A stretch of 64,000 bases of DNA from Prorocentrum cordatum (lineage: Eukaryota; Sar; Dinophyceae; Prorocentrales; Prorocentraceae), in NCBI GenBank assembly GCA_963575745.1, contig CAUYUJ010018320.1:32501-96500 (forward strand), written 5' to 3'. Each line of letters starts with the position of its first letter. Position 1 is the first letter of the stretch. Shown one piece after another: positions 9,861-21,410 of this stretch. The translations under genes and the position numbers were made by a program. Below the pieces are notes generated by a model. The model did not search any database, was not told the origin of the DNA, and saw nothing but the letters and a program-made list of their open reading frames with translations.

Positions 9861-10880
9861 GTCGCCTATGGCCCTGGGGGAAACCATGCACGTCGAGGGC
9901 AGTTGTCGGGCGTTGCGTGGCTGATGCCAGTCTCTGCGACCCACCCGCGACCCGGCCACATCTCTTTGTCGAAAAATCGGCGCCTGCGGCGGGCTCGTTG
10001 CGCAAGTGGCACAACATCGGCGCCTGCGGCGGGCTTCTTCCGAGCCTCGCAGACTGCCGACGACCCCCAGCCGCCCCCTTCACTCCTATCCGCAGCTGCG
10101 GGGTCTATGGCACGATGTCGGACTGCTGGTGCTCTGGGCCCCCCGCCAGCACACAGTGACAAGTGGGCCCACCCCCCGGGTACCCAATGTAGCCTTCGGG
10201 GGTCCGGGGCCCTGTTTTTCGGAGCTCTGTGGGGGAGCTCTGGGGGGCGATTTGGGCTTCAGGAATCGTCGACGTCTCACTTTCGACATCCAAGGGGCGC
10301 CCTGAGACCGCCAGCATGGCCAAGACATGCCCTGGACGGCCCAACATGGGCGCCCAGATCGCTGCTACACGCGTCCAGGACGGCCCCGAACGCGCCAAGA
10401 GCGCCCCAAGAGTGCCTCCAAGACGGCGGCGGCGGCGGCGGCTGCGCAGTGGGGCGGCAGGAGCAGCTGCCACGACCCGCGGTACGAGGCGCTGGCGGGG
10501 CGGTGCTGGGTGGAGGAGCCTTCCCTCTCCTCTCGGAAAAGAACAAACGGGACACAGCCGTAAACTTTCGGAGGTCCGCGGTGGTCCGCGACGATTTCTT
10601 GGGTCGGCGCTGGACCTCGCTGGCCTGGGCATCGCTCGGACGAGTGCATTTTTTCATTGGCGAGGACCAAGGAGGAGCATCTTGGATCATTTTCGAAAAT
10701 CAAACGCACGAAGCCGAAACATACACGTGGAATGCACGTCCGAGCGACGGCGAGAAGGTCAAACGGCATAGCCGCAAACTTTCGGAGGCCCACGGCGGTC
10801 TGCGACGATCTCTTGGGTCGGCGCTGGACCTCCCTGGCGGCGCCTCTGGCGCCGCCCCTGGCGCGCTCCGCGCGCTAGGG
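9861..10880. repeat. dispersed-repeat region, no gene
   Basis: The phrase ATCGGCGCCTGCGGCGGGCT occurs twice, near 9976 and 10014. A block of about 69 bp at 10555-10623 (core AAACTTTCGGAGG ... GGGTCGGCGCTGGACCTC) recurs at 10771-10839. Between these copies, 10622-10753 is also found in diverged form at 30637-30776. A long open frame covers much of the region, but it runs through repeats in both orientations, so I do not call a gene. Confidence 0.7.
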
Positions 10881-11037
10881 TTGAGTCGGGCCTATTCCTC
10901 TACAGGAGGAATATTCAAAAGCAGCAAAAAATAGTAGGGCGACGATTTTTGAGTATTTTAAACATATTTTCAGTATTTTTTTGTATTTCTGATTTTTCGT
11001 TCAAATTCTCCCTATAGGAGGACATGCCCGACCTGAT
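10881..11037. mobile_element. inverted-repeat element, copy 2 (MITE/introner-like)
   Basis: 157 bp starting TTGAGTCGGGCC and ending GCCCGACCTGAT, with imperfect arms of about 34 bp. It is flanked by a 7-bp target duplication, GCTAGGG, at 10874-10880 and 11038-11044. The interior is AT-rich, including GGGCGACGATTTTTGAG and a T-rich core. This is the clearest target duplication apart from that of copy 4. Confidence 0.88.
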
Positions 11038-11141
11038 GCTAGGGCCGCTGGGTAGGTGGGTCCAGTGTCCGGCGCCGATCCAAGAAGCGTCCATCCAAAA
11101 CATTCGCGCGGACTTCCGAAAGTTTGTGTGTTGTGCGGTTC

Positions 11142-11194
11142 TGGAGCAGGAGGAGAAGGAGGAGGAGGAGGAGGAGGAGGAGGAGGAGGAGGAG
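11142..11194. repeat. GGA microsatellite
   Basis: About 17 units of GGA/GAG. The following stretch to 11600 holds no recognised gene. Confidence 0.95.
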
Positions 11195-11629
11195 TTACCA
11201 GTTACCACTTGGCCCTGGGAAGCAGTCAACTTCAAGCTACGGTGGCCTGGCCGATGACTCCTGGGCGTCGTCAAACGACAGTGTATTGCCTCTGGGAGTT
11301 CCGAGCAGCCCGTTGGCCACTCGGGCAGAGGCCCGCGCTGCCCCACTCGGAGGCGATCCGCACACAGGCGCGCAGCCGCGTTTCCCGCGCCCGCGCCTCC
11401 AACGGCCTGTGCCGACGGGGCCCCGCGGCGGCGGGAGGCCAGCACCTGCAGACTCCACTCGCCTACTGCGGCCAGCAGCCCACTTGCCTTCTCCCTTGGG
11501 GGGAGGGAGGATCTGAGCGACGGGAACGGAGGGAAGAGAATCACTGGCATACGTGACAATCGAAGGATCGAGCACAGAAGATGGCACAACTCCCCTCCTC
11601 ACAAGATCAGCAAGCCTTTCACTGTGATG

Positions 11630-12726
11630 CTACCCCTCGGCCTTGCCCTCGTCCTTTCCCTGCATCTCGTTGAGGATCCGCGAAACCTCCCTCTCGAGCG
11701 GGCCCCTCGGTGCTGGCTCGGTAGTGCGCTCCAGCTTGTCGTGCTGAATGAGATGCTCCATGACTGCCTGCCACATGCTGCACACCGAAGGATTCTGCTG
11801 AGAAGCCGCCAACGAACGAACTCCCTTCTCCTGATTCTTGCTGGCCTTTTGCGATACTTGAAGTGCAGCACATCCATCGCCAGCTCGTTCGCCGAGCGCT
11901 TCATCACCGTCGACTCCCAGTACTCCCGCACCGTCGTGTACGTCTTGCTGTTCGGGTGGCCGCCTAGCTCCGAGGTGTTGTCCAACACGCGCTTGACGAC
12001 CTTGATGAATACCGTCACGTATGGTGGCCCCCTCGATTTGAAGTCCACCTCCTCCCCCTTCGCCTTCCTGTCGCGCAGGACCTTCGAGCCAGCGTCTTAC
12101 TCTGCGCCCGCCTCCGCGCAGCACTTGCCGAGGGAGCTCTCTGCCGCCTCGTTGACGATGTAAGTTCCGTGCGAGACGTTCTCGAGGGAAGCCAGCTGCC
12201 TGGCGCCTGTGAGGACGAGCTTGGCGAGCGTGAGCAAGAGGGCGTGCAGGTTCTTCTCCCGCTTGGTGCCTCCTTTGCCGCCGCCAGCCGCTGCCTTGCC
12301 TTCGCCCTTTCGGACCTCCGCCGCCGATGCAGCACCCGCGTCCGCCCTCCTCGCTCCAGGCTTCATCCACTCTGGCATCTGGACATCGCCGCTTTCGGGT
12401 CCGTCTGGCATGAATCGGTTCGGTGAGGCACGGAGGACGTGCAGCAACTCGGAAAGGTAGATGAGCCAACGAATGATTACGGAGCTCTGACAAGTCTCGG
12501 CCTCGAGAGCCACAACATTTGCAAGTACAATCTGCTGGTTCCAATCTTGGCATATGCGAGCGAGAATTCCAACGTCCGCAATAGCCACGCAATAGAGAAC
12601 ACTGCAAATGCCTTGACCAGCGCGCTCGGGGCTCGCACTGCCTCCCTCCTCCCCCTCTGCCCCCCCTCCCCACTCCCCCTCTCCCGCTCCCCTCGCCCCT
12701 CCCCCGCCATGGTCCTTCACGTCCAT
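11630..12726 (-). pseudogene. relic of an unknown helical protein, three frames
   Basis: Protein-like sequence on the minus strand is split over three frames. From 12726 down to 12097 it contains NLHALLLTLAKLVLTGARQL and a Lys/Gly-rich linker. From about 12075 to 11860, in a second frame, it contains FKSRGPPYVTVFIKVVKRVL and a segment ending ANELAMDVLHFKYRK. From about 11855 to 11630, in a third frame, it contains VCSMWQAVMEHLIQHDKLER and ends REVSRILNEMQ. Together they read as one mostly helical protein with a conserved GPPYV-type turn. I do not recognise a named family; similar helical proteins of unknown function are common in dinoflagellate genomes. At least two frameshifts mean this copy is dead, unless the gaps are unrecognised introns. 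Confidence 0.5.
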
Positions 12727-13425
12727 TTAGAGCTTGTCGAGAACGGCTTGGACACCCATTCCATCGTCCGCCGCTGCCGCCGCCCCCGCGCCCCCCTCAG
12801 AGCCGCACACCAAAAGTCACTCTTGCCTAGGGTCACTCTTGCGTGCAGCCGATGTCTGACCTTCTGGGGGTCCCTCGTGGCCACGCCTGGACGCAGCTCA
12901 ACCAGATGGTCCCGACGGTCCCGTGGATGGGGCTTTGTTCATGGAGTAGAACGGAGCTTCTAAAATCTAAGCGTTGCGAGAATCACAACGGCTGATTTTC
13001 TTGTAGCTCGGGTATTTGGTAACGAGATTCGGTATTGTTTTGGGGAGGTTCAGGTGAGAGGCCCAAACGCACGTTAGGTACCCAGCCCATCTGATATCGC
13101 CTTCCCTTTGCCCTCTGGCCGCCTGGCGATCGCATGTTTCAGGCTCCCGGACTCTGTGCTTGCGCGTCCGTGTGGCCCCTGGCATCCACACCCAGAGCAG
13201 CTTGCAGCTCACTTGAGGCGCCGCTTAGGCAGCTTAGGCAGTTTAGGTGCGCGGCTCTAGTTTGCTCCTGTTGTCAATTCGTAGGCCCGCGCCCCAGACT
13301 TACGACTCGCCGCTTGCGCTCTCGCCTGCGGCCGCGACCAAAAAAAGTCTGTGTGGCCCCTCCGTGCCCTTCTGGCTCAAGCCGCTCTTGCCCGAGGGAG
13401 CCCAGCAGGCCTGCTTTCGCCCGGG
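12727..13425. other. no gene recognised
   Basis: Unique sequence of moderate GC content. A short repeat GGCAGCTTAGGCAG lies near 13225-13245. I see no gene or RNA. Confidence 0.4.
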
Positions 13426-13770
13426 GCGGCGGCCCCCCGCCCGCTGGGCGCCGCGGGCGCCGCGGGCGCCGCGGGAGCCGCGGGCTCGGCCTGTGCCGTC
13501 GGCGCCGTGGGCGCCGCCAGCGCCGCAGGCGCTGCCAGCGCGGCGCGCGCCGCCGGCGCCGCGGGCGCCGCGGGCGCCGCGACGCGGGCGCTGCGGGCGC
13601 CCTGCCCGCCGTTGGCGCCGGGGGCGCCGCTGGCGCCGCGGGCGCCGCGGGCCCGGCGTGCGCCGAGGAAGCCGCGGCGGCTGGCGCCGCCTGCGCGGCG
13701 TGCGCTGTGGGCGCGGCGGGCGCCTCCGGCGCAGCGCGTGCAGCCGGCTTTGCTGCCGACGCCGCCGCGG
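13426..13770. repeat. GCC/GGCGCC-rich low-complexity tract
   Basis: About 340 bp dominated by GGCGCCGCGG-type hexamers. It gives Ala-rich open frames on both strands, which I consider compositional. Confidence 0.7.
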
Positions 13771-14077
13771 CGGCGGCCACCGTGGGGCTCTGGTCGGCAG
13801 TGGCCGCCTTCGCCTGGGTGGCCAAGCTCGCCGCCAGTGCCGCGGCCCCGCTGGGCGCCATGCTTGGCCTCGTGCCAGGTGGCGGCCTTGGCGCCGCGCG
13901 GAACGACTTCGGCGATCAGAAGAACACGGCCGGCTTCTGGGACCATGCTGGTCTCCAGGCTGACAGTCTGAGCACGGCCGCCCGACCATGTTGGCGACCA
14001 AGGGCCACATCATGTCCGATATCACCGTCAAGCTGCGTGGCTGCCTGGCGCCATTGCAGGACCCGGTGTGCTTCTGG

Positions 14078-14990
14078 GGCCCTGCTGGGTCACCGGCTCC
14101 TTAGAAGCAGCTGCAGGGAAGCATTCCAGGGGTGAGTGCAGCTGTTGGGGCGTGACGGTGCTTCCCTGGCCTTGGGCGGGCCAATTATCATGTCCGTGAT
14201 GCGTGAAGCACGACGGGTTCTGTGCCCACCGTACCTCTTGATTCTGTTTCTGATTCACATCTGTCACGGCCATGAAGTTTGCTTTATGTGGCGCACGAGA
14301 CGTCGCTAGAGTCCAGCATCGAATATTTTGCAGCAGTGGGCTTAACAGATGGTGGCCTCACTTTGCGGGCACCTGCTCTTGCTATCTTTTTGGGCATTGT
14401 GCGTCCCCTGGTGCTTCAAAGTGTGGTGCTGCATCTTCATCCTTGTCTGGCTGCAGCTGATGAATGTTCTCTCTCGTTGTTGTCCGGCTGTGAAGCTGAA
14501 GCCTCCTTTAATTGCAGTTTGTGCATGTCCTTGTCCGTGCCCGATGAGGTATGCCTTTTGTCCCCCAGTTCATCTGTCATGCTGACGTCGTTCTTCTCAC
14601 TGACGGGTGTAAGAGTCCATATGGGACTCGCTACTTACGGCTCTGTAGTTCCGAACGAGATGATGGTCGGGCGGGGCGCCGACAAAGGAGGTTGTCTTGC
14701 TTCTTGCGTGCGTGTGGTGCGAGATTTTTCTGCCATTCCACGTCTTGAATTGCATTGACCACCTCGGAAGTGTGTGGCGCAGAACCCCCTTGTGAGTGGT
14801 CATTTCCAGGTGCTCACAGGAGTTTGCCCTCTGGCGGTGGGCCAGATTGCAACTGCAAGCGTCAACTTCTGGGGCCCTGCTGGGCCCCCGGCGCCTTTGA
14901 TGCAACTGTTGGGAAGCATGCTGGTGCTGGGCGCAGTTGCGGAGGCGAGGCGGTGCTTCCCAGGGCCGCGAGTCTGCTTGTATCAAGTCT
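14078..14990. repeat. diverged duplication
   Basis: The segment starting CTTCTGGGGCCCTGCTGGG at about 14078 recurs at about 14866. Related downstream sequence in both copies includes GGGAAGCAT and GGTGCTTCCC. The copies are far diverged. No convincing gene is seen from 13771 to 15560. Confidence 0.55.
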
Positions 14991-15560
14991 TTGAAACACA
15001 CTTCGCGACGGGCCCTGAACCCATAAGAATTCAAGCCTACGAGCCGCAATAGACGCCCTCCTTTCGTGAGTATCAGCTTTTCGGCGGAGGCCGTGGCGCT
15101 CCTGAAGTGGGGTATGTGTCTTGCCCTCGCACCTCTGGAAGGCGCCTCCTCCCCTCCGACGCCTTCATCGGGAGTCGCGCGTGGCTCCATTGGTGCAGGG
15201 GCGATGTCCATCGCCCTAGGCGTGGGCGTGCATTCTGATCATGTAAGCCAATGGTGGGCTGAGGTTGAGACTCTCCTGGAGGCGGGCATGTCTTCTGAGC
15301 TTGCGGGCGGTGGCAATTCAGATATGGTTGGCGCTGCAAGCTTGTCGCTGGCGCAGCTCGTGAACCCCGCGCAGTTCGCGCGCGCCCCGCTGGCTCAGTG
15401 GACACTTGTTTGGGAGGCGCCTCGGCTGAAGTGGAGGCCCTGTTGCAGCCTTCTCCTGGAGATTTGGTGGCCCCAGGAGACCCTCGCACCGTTGCGCCTC
15501 AACGTGGGCTTCTCCGACGCGACGCGATCTGCGGCGATGGCGGCGTCAGAAACCAGAGCG

Positions 15561-17994
15561 CGTTGAATGGCGACAGTTCCACCGCTCCTCCCCTTCCCCC
15601 TCCTCCCAGAGTCTTTCCGTCCCCTCCAACAGGTCGTGGCTTGCCTGAGGTGATTGTCACATTCCGTGGCGCTCTTGGCTCTCGGTTCGTCCATCGCAGC
15701 CTGGCGTTGGCCCCTCCTGGGGGCGGCGCCAGCGGCGACGACCCCGGCAAACTCCGCGATCCATGGCCCCTCCAGGGGCCGGCGGCTCTCCGCCAGTGAT
15801 TGCCGCGATCAGCGGCTTGCGCCGCCGGGCTGCGGCGGCGAAGTCGATCGAGGAGGCTGGTGGCGACCCCGCTGTGACGAGAGGAATGAACGATCCCGGC
15901 GATCGCGCGGGCCTTGGCGGCGGGGTAAGCGGGGGCTCGCAAGACAATCGGACGGGAGATCAAGAGCGACCCCGACAACGTCAGTCGGAGCGGGCGGATG
16001 TCCCGCAAGCGGTTGCCTCGGTCAGTGGTGCTCCTAGACCTCGCCTCGCCCCTCCTCCCAACCGCTCTCCGCCCCCTTCGGGGCAGGTTGCCGTGCCGCA
16101 GGCGATTGCCGCGATCATTGGCGCCCCCTGTGACGGCGGCGCCAGAACCCGTGGGCCCCCCCTGGGCGCGCTCAGGCGCGCCGAGATGCGACCAGCGGCG
16201 CTCTTGGGCCGGAGAACCGCGAAGTCGTTCGCTCGCCCCCGCCCCCGCCGTGGGCGCCTCTCTGCCTCGTCGCCGCGTTGGTGGCCCGCCTTGAAAAACG
16301 TTCACCTCCTGGTCGCGCAGGCGCGTCGGGATCGGGGCGACGGGCTTTTCCTGGCAGCCCAGAGCGCCCGCCCAACGCTGCGACGCCATGCTGGCCCCTC
16401 CAGTGGCCGGCGCGTCTTCGGAGGCGGCTGAGGTCGAGGAGGCCGTGGGCTCCGACGCTGGGGCGGCGGCGGCAACCTGCGACGCTGGCGGCGCCCGGGA
16501 CGACGACGCGCTGCGCCACTTTGACCTCGGCGCTGTCTGGGCCCAGAGTGCGCTGCTCGTCTGCGCGCGGCCCCGGCGACGCAGCCGCGCTCGGCCCTTC
16601 TCGAGCATGAGGGCCCAGCTTGGCCGACGCGCGTGGCATGCCCAGCCTGAAGTCCGCTGCCGCGCCCGCAGCGGTCAGATTCGCGGCGCCGCGTGCGCGG
16701 CGCCAGGCGAGCTCCTGTGCTGCGGCTGCTGGCAGGCTGCGCCGCGTGCCCCTGGCGTGGCTCCGTCGCCCCCCTCTGCGCCGTTCTGGTGCCCCGGCAC
16801 TCGCGCCTGCCTTCCGACGTGGGCGCGCTCTCTGGCGCGTGTGCCCGCTGGCAATGCTCGCGCCGCCTAGTTGCCTGATCCGTGCGTTCCCCCTCCAAGG
16901 GGGGCGCGCCTCTGTGGGTGTGAGTGGGTGAGTGAGTTCGCGCAGTGAGTGCGTGGGCTGCCCGCCAAGGCGGCCCGCTCCCTGGTCGGCGTTCGCGAGT
17001 GCTTGCGCCATTCCGATGCCCTGGCCTGCGCGACCGCGCCCGAAGGCGGCGCGCTCCCTGGTCCACAAGAGTTTGCGCATATCGGACGCTCCTTGCCGCT
17101 GGCTGCCCTCTATGGTAGCCCGCTCCCTGGCGCTTGTGCCCTTTGGCTCTGGCGGCCCCCTCCTCAGCCGGGCGCGCCCTCGCCCCGCGCGCTCCCCCTG
17201 CGAGGGGCGCCCCCCGCCCTGGCGCCCCTCCGCGGGCCCAGCCGCGTCGTTCAGTCGCCCCTGCGGCCGCTGGCCGCCCCGCCCAGCTGTGACGCGTGAA
17301 CCGGTTGGGTGGGGCGCTCATTTTCCGTACTTTTTTCCGTTCGTTTTCTTGCCCCCCGCCCCCTCCCGCGCCCGCCTCAGCGCAGCCCCGCGCGGACGCC
17401 GCGCGCTGCCGCTGAGGCCCAATCTTGGTTTCGCATCGAGTGGGCGCTAGCCCAGTACAGCAAGGCCTCACGCAGCTTGGCCATGTGACGAACATCCAAA
17501 TGTACCACTCGTTCCTGGCAGCTTCCCAGGGCTTCTGTACTGGCGTGTGCTAGCAACCTGCTCCACTGTTTCAGCGCCTGCGGCCCCGGCTAAAGTCTTT
17601 GGATGAGGCCGCGATGCCGTCCCGCGTCTACTGCCCTGGCGCCGCAGCTGGCTGGCCATCCGGCGCGCTCGCCGTGAAATTCTGTCACTTGTGAGCGCCC
17701 CCCACCCCGTCCGCTCCCTCTGCGGCCGCCCTGCCCTCGTGCGTCCCCCCCTCCTGCGTCCGTGCAATTCGTCAGGTGCGTCCCTGACTACTGCGAGCGC
17801 CCGCGTGGGCTGCCCCTGCCGTGCTTCGACAAGCACTCGTGTGGCCCACGTGGCCAACAAAATCAAGGGCAGCAGCGTGGAATAGGGATTCCCCGCTGCA
17901 ATGTCCCGGCGGAGAACCGCGGGCCACGCGGGGGCTCGTCGTCGGGCCCTCCGCCAGTGGCTCCTCCTTCTTCTCCTTGCCGCCCCCCGCCCCC
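15561..17994. repeat. GC-rich region of short degenerate repeats, no gene
   Basis: A motif like GCGATTGCCGCGATCA recurs near 15800, 16010 and 16101. CGCTCCCTGG recurs near 16976, 17055 and 17128 in units of roughly 75 bp. C-run/G-run palindromes such as CCCCCTCCAAGGGGGG occur near 16889-16906. Open frames here are long because of GC content and contain no domain I can name. Confidence 0.5.
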
Positions 17995-18465
17995 AATCGA
18001 CCCCCTTGAAACCCTGCGGGGGGCAGTCCCACGAGCGTGGCCGAAATGTGGCTGAGGCAACTCCACTCGCCTGACCCCCCCCGGGAGAAACGATCAGAAG
18101 GGGGGTTGCGCTCGAATGCGCGACGACCTTGCGCGGTGGCTCACGCAGGCCGCTCGCGCGGCAGACGCGCGAACTTACGAGGGCGGCATGCGCGCGAGTG
18201 CCCGCGCAATCGACCCCCTTGAAACCTTGCGGGGGGCAGTCCCACGAGCGTGGCCGAGACGTGGCTGAGGCAATTCCATTCGCCTGACCCCCCAGGGAGA
18301 AACGATCAGAAGGGGGGTTGCACTCGATTGCGCGACGACCTTGCGCGGTGGATCACGCAAGCCGCTCGCGCGGCAGACCGCATTAAGGCGCCTGCACGCC
18401 ACCTTCCGCGGGCAGCTTACGCACAAGTGCACGCGCAATCGACCCCCTTGAAGCCCTGCGGGTGC
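17995..18465. repeat. tandem repeat, units of 213 and 229 bp plus a partial
   Basis: Units begin AATCGACCCCCTTGAAACC at 17995 and 18208, with a partial third at 18437. Each full unit contains the inverted pair CTGACCCCCC ... GGGGGGTTG around the phrase GAGAAACGATCAGAAG. The array leads directly into the 60-bp array and the DIRS-like element, so it may be that element's 5' terminal region. Confidence 0.85.
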
Positions 18466-18716
18466 GCCCTCCCGCGGGCGCTTTGAAATGTGTCGCCCGG
18501 TTGCGGTTGCGGTTGCGCGCTCCCGCGGGCGCTTTGAAGAATGTCGCCCAGTTGCCGTTGCGGTTGCGGTTGCGCGCTCCCGCGGGCGCTTTGAAATGTG
18601 TCGCCGGGTTGCGGTTGCGGTTGCGCGCTCCCGCGGGCGCTTTGAAATGTGTCGCCGGGTTGCGGTTGCGGTTGCGCGCTCCCGCGGGCGCTTTGAAATG
18701 TGTCGCCCGGTTGCGG
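18466..18716 (+). repeat. about 50-60-bp tandem repeat, five units
   Basis: Five units with the core CTCCCGCGGGCGCTTTGAA, each followed by repeats of GGTTGC. The unit is read in frame with the following open frame as RAPAGALKCVAGLRLRL. The real start is probably the ATG at 18726, after the array. Confidence 0.9.
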
Positions 18717-18725
18717 TTGGAGGCG

Positions 18726-20099
18726 ATGCAGAACATCGCCCGCGTCATGGGCCTGCGGGAGGGGGCGGACGGTTCCGAGACGAGGCCGAAGGTGGTCGGC
18801 TACTTGCAGGCCATCGTGTTCGGCCACCACCCCGTGTCCCAGCTGCGGATCAACGCGGTGCGCGAGCTCCAGACCTTGGCGACAGCGCTGGACCAGTTGG
18901 AGAGCGGCGCTCTGCCGCAGTTGAGCGACGTGCTGATGCAGAGGTTCAAGGCGCTAGAGCTCTCTCTGTCGGACGCGGGCTGGCAGGTTGCGAGCGAGCT
19001 CGAGATTGTCCCAGACGTGAGGCCGTCGCTGGCGTCGATGGACGAGCAGGATCTGGCGCGGCGCTCGGCGCTGCTGCGGAGGCGCTTGGAGGATGCCAAG
19101 GAGCCGCGGAGCCTTCGGGGCGTTCGGCCGCGGCCAGGGGCGCGGGTGACCCGAGGGGGGGGGGGGGGCGCGGGAGGGCCAGCGGCCGCGCTCCCCCTCT
19201 CGACCCGCGCCTCAGCCAGCGCGGGAACTCTCGCGCGGGAAGGGCAAGGGTCGAGGCCGCGGACGGTTCCGCTACTTCCCGCTCCGAGGGGGCAGCCCCG
19301 CTCGCGCTCCAGGGTCGCCAGCCGCAGCGCCTCGGGCCGAGGAGGGGCCCGCCGCAGCGCCCTCAGGCCCCCGCGCGCGGACTCCGCCCCCTCAGGCGGA
19401 GCGGACCCCCCGAGGGGACAGCCCTCACCCGCGCCGAGTTGTGCTGGCGGGGAGCCCCGAGCGCCACACCTTCAGGCAGGACGAGCCAGCAGCGGCGGCG
19501 GCGGCGCCCCAGGGAGCAGGGCGCGCTCGCCCGAGACGCCGCAACGCAGGGAGAGCCAACGGCTCGCGGCCCCGCCCGGCGGCTGGCCGCAGGGCTGGCC
19601 CCCCGGCGGCGGCGCGGTGAGAGCGCGCGGTGACGATGCCCCTGCTGATGACGCCCGGGCTGCAGCGGCCGCTCCTTTGCAGGCTGCTGCGCCGCGCGGA
19701 CCGCCTGGAGCCTCGCCGTCTCGTTCGCTACCTGACCACTGCGCTGCTGCCCCTCAGGGATCGCCATCTCCCACTGCTCATGATGATTTTCCTCGACGCG
19801 ATCCTCTGGAGGACTGGAGGGAACTTGCGTGTGCTGCTGGTGATTTGCTCCGTGAGCCCTTGCTCAACCTTGTCAGGGACTTCCCCGGTTCGTTCGGTCG
19901 CTACGTCCGCGACTCCCTCAAACCTCAGCTGCGCGAGCATATGGCCACCATGGGAGGTCGGCTGCAACGTGACTTGCTGCCGTTACCGTACCCTACCATC
20001 GTGAAGACCGACGTCGTGCGCGACGGCGACGACCTTAGCGACCTGAACTGGGAGGCACTCCACTGCAGGCTGGTTGTCACGGTGCTGGCGCTCAACTGA
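18726..20099 (+). CDS. DIRS-like element, N-terminal ORF
   Basis: 457 residues from the ATG at 18726 to a TGA at 20097-20099. Residues 1-135 are helical (INAVRELQTLATALDQLES, then DEQDLARRSALLRRRLED) and resemble a gag-like assembly region. A long Arg/Pro/Ser/Gly-rich linker of about 210 residues follows. The last 100 residues are again folded (LEDWRELACAAGDLLREPLL, then YVRDSLKPQLREHMATMGG). The next frame continues in the same register with DAGFRSLKFARHCRRR and the reverse transcriptase. The TGA may therefore be a premature stop in one long polyprotein rather than a true ORF end. I know no specific family name. Confidence 0.6.
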   Translation: MQNIARVMGLREGADGSETRPKVVGYLQAIVFGHHPVSQLRINAVRELQTLATALDQLESGALPQLSDVLMQRFKALELSLSDAGWQVASELEIVPDVRPSLASMDEQDLARRSALLRRRLEDAKEPRSLRGVRPRPGARVTRGGGGGAGGPAAALPLSTRASASAGTLAREGQGSRPRTVPLLPAPRGQPRSRSRVASRSASGRGGARRSALRPPRADSAPSGGADPPRGQPSPAPSCAGGEPRAPHLQAGRASSGGGGAPGSRARSPETPQRRESQRLAAPPGGWPQGWPPGGGAVRARGDDAPADDARAAAAAPLQAAAPRGPPGASPSRSLPDHCAAAPQGSPSPTAHDDFPRRDPLEDWRELACAAGDLLREPLLNLVRDFPGSFGRYVRDSLKPQLREHMATMGGRLQRDLLPLPYPTIVKTDVVRDGDDLSDLNWEALHCRLVVTVLALN

Positions 20100-21410
20100 G
20101 ATGCAGGCTTTCGCTCGCTGAAGTTCGCGCGCCATTGCCGCAGGCGCCCGAACGCTGCTCAGCGGGCAGCCTTGGCGGCCCTGGGCCGCCGCCTGTACCT
20201 GGCGGCGCGCGTCGAGACCAGCCTGCCTGCGGAGCTCGACTGGGAGGACCGCCTGACGGACCGCAAGATCGGCTACGGTGGCGCCGAGATCACCGCGCCT
20301 CACAAGCTGACCCTGGAGCAGGTGCTGGACGGCTTGCCGCCGCCTGGTGTTGCGGCCTCGATTGAGGCGGCCGACGTCGCGACGGGCTTCGTGCGGGACG
20401 CGTTGCTGGATCCTGGGCTGGTGCTGCTGCCGCCTGCGCTGCGCCGTGCGGCGCCGACTTCGGCGCGGGTTTGGGCCTCGGAAGGCGAGCATCGCATCGT
20501 TGAGGCCCTTCGTGAGCGCGGGATGGTCGGCCCGATCTCCGCGCCTGACATCGCGTGCCGGGATGGGTCGCCGCTGCTGAACGGGGCCTTTGGCGTTCCG
20601 AAGGCCCACGGCGCCCCTGTCAAGTGCCAGGGCGGGATGCTGAGGCCCGTGCTCAGGCTTATCACCAATCTGACCCCGTCGAACGCCTGCCAGGAATGCA
20701 TCGTTGGCGACGCGCCCGAGATGCCGACGATGAGCCAGCTGAACGGCCTGGTCTCGACGGAGTCCGAGGACTTGCTGTGGAGCGGTGCCGACAGGAAGGC
20801 CTTCTTCTACGTCTTCCGTGCACCGCCGCCGTGGTGGCCGTACGTGGTGATCGGGCCGCCCGTGCCGTCGCGCCTACTGGGCCTCAAGGGCGGCGGCGCT
20901 GCCCACATCTGCCTGCGGGTAATCGGCATGGGCTGGATCAGCGCGGTGGGGGTCACGACTCACCTTCATCGCAACATGCTGCGCCGCAGCGGCGCGGTGC
21001 CTCGCGGCCTGAGCCCCGGCTGCGAGATTACCCGGCGCCGCCGCCTGCCGCTTGGTGCAGAGAAGCCCTGCCCGCCTGCTTGGATGGTGTACATCGACAA
21101 CTTAGAGATCGCCGAGATCGTCGACAAATCTGAGGCCGACAAGTTACGCGGGACGGTCCCCGAGCTGCTGACTGATGCCCGAGTCTGCTACGAGGCAGCA
21201 GGATCACCTGGCTCCCCCGGCAGGGACCTGCACCGCGTGGTGCGCGCCACCACTCTTGGCGAGCTTGTCGACGGTGTTGAGGGTGTCCGTCGGCCACCTG
21301 CAGGATGCATTACTGAGATGGCCAGCCTCACGCTCTGGGTTCTGGGCAAGAGGCGAGCCTTGGGCGCTGCGTTCGCGTGCACTGCTTTCGCCGCCCGCTG
21401 GCCGCGAGCT
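20100..21410 (+). pseudogene. DIRS-type reverse transcriptase
   Basis: Same frame as the preceding ORF. A basic N-terminal segment leads to the polymerase fingers (VLRLITNLTPSNACQ at about 20650-20695). SQLNGLVSTESEDLLWSGAD is the region of the first catalytic Asp. GMGWISAVGVTTHLHRNMLR follows, and the catalytic box is VYIDNLEIAE at about 21088-21117, equivalent to Y-x-D-D with Asn in the last place as written. Frame 3 runs on to a stop at 21467, but matching protein sequence switches to frame 2 between about 21360 and 21410, so a frameshift lies there. The enzyme would copy element RNA into DNA. Confidence 0.75.

Noticed and set aside
9903-10934. A 343-codon open frame
   Set aside because: It crosses dispersed repeats and the start of an inverted-repeat element, has no domain, and reads repeat copies in the same way as non-coding copies elsewhere.
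13134-14135. A 333-codon Ala-rich open frame
   Set aside because: It is explained by the GGCGCC-rich tract; equally long frames exist on the opposite strand.
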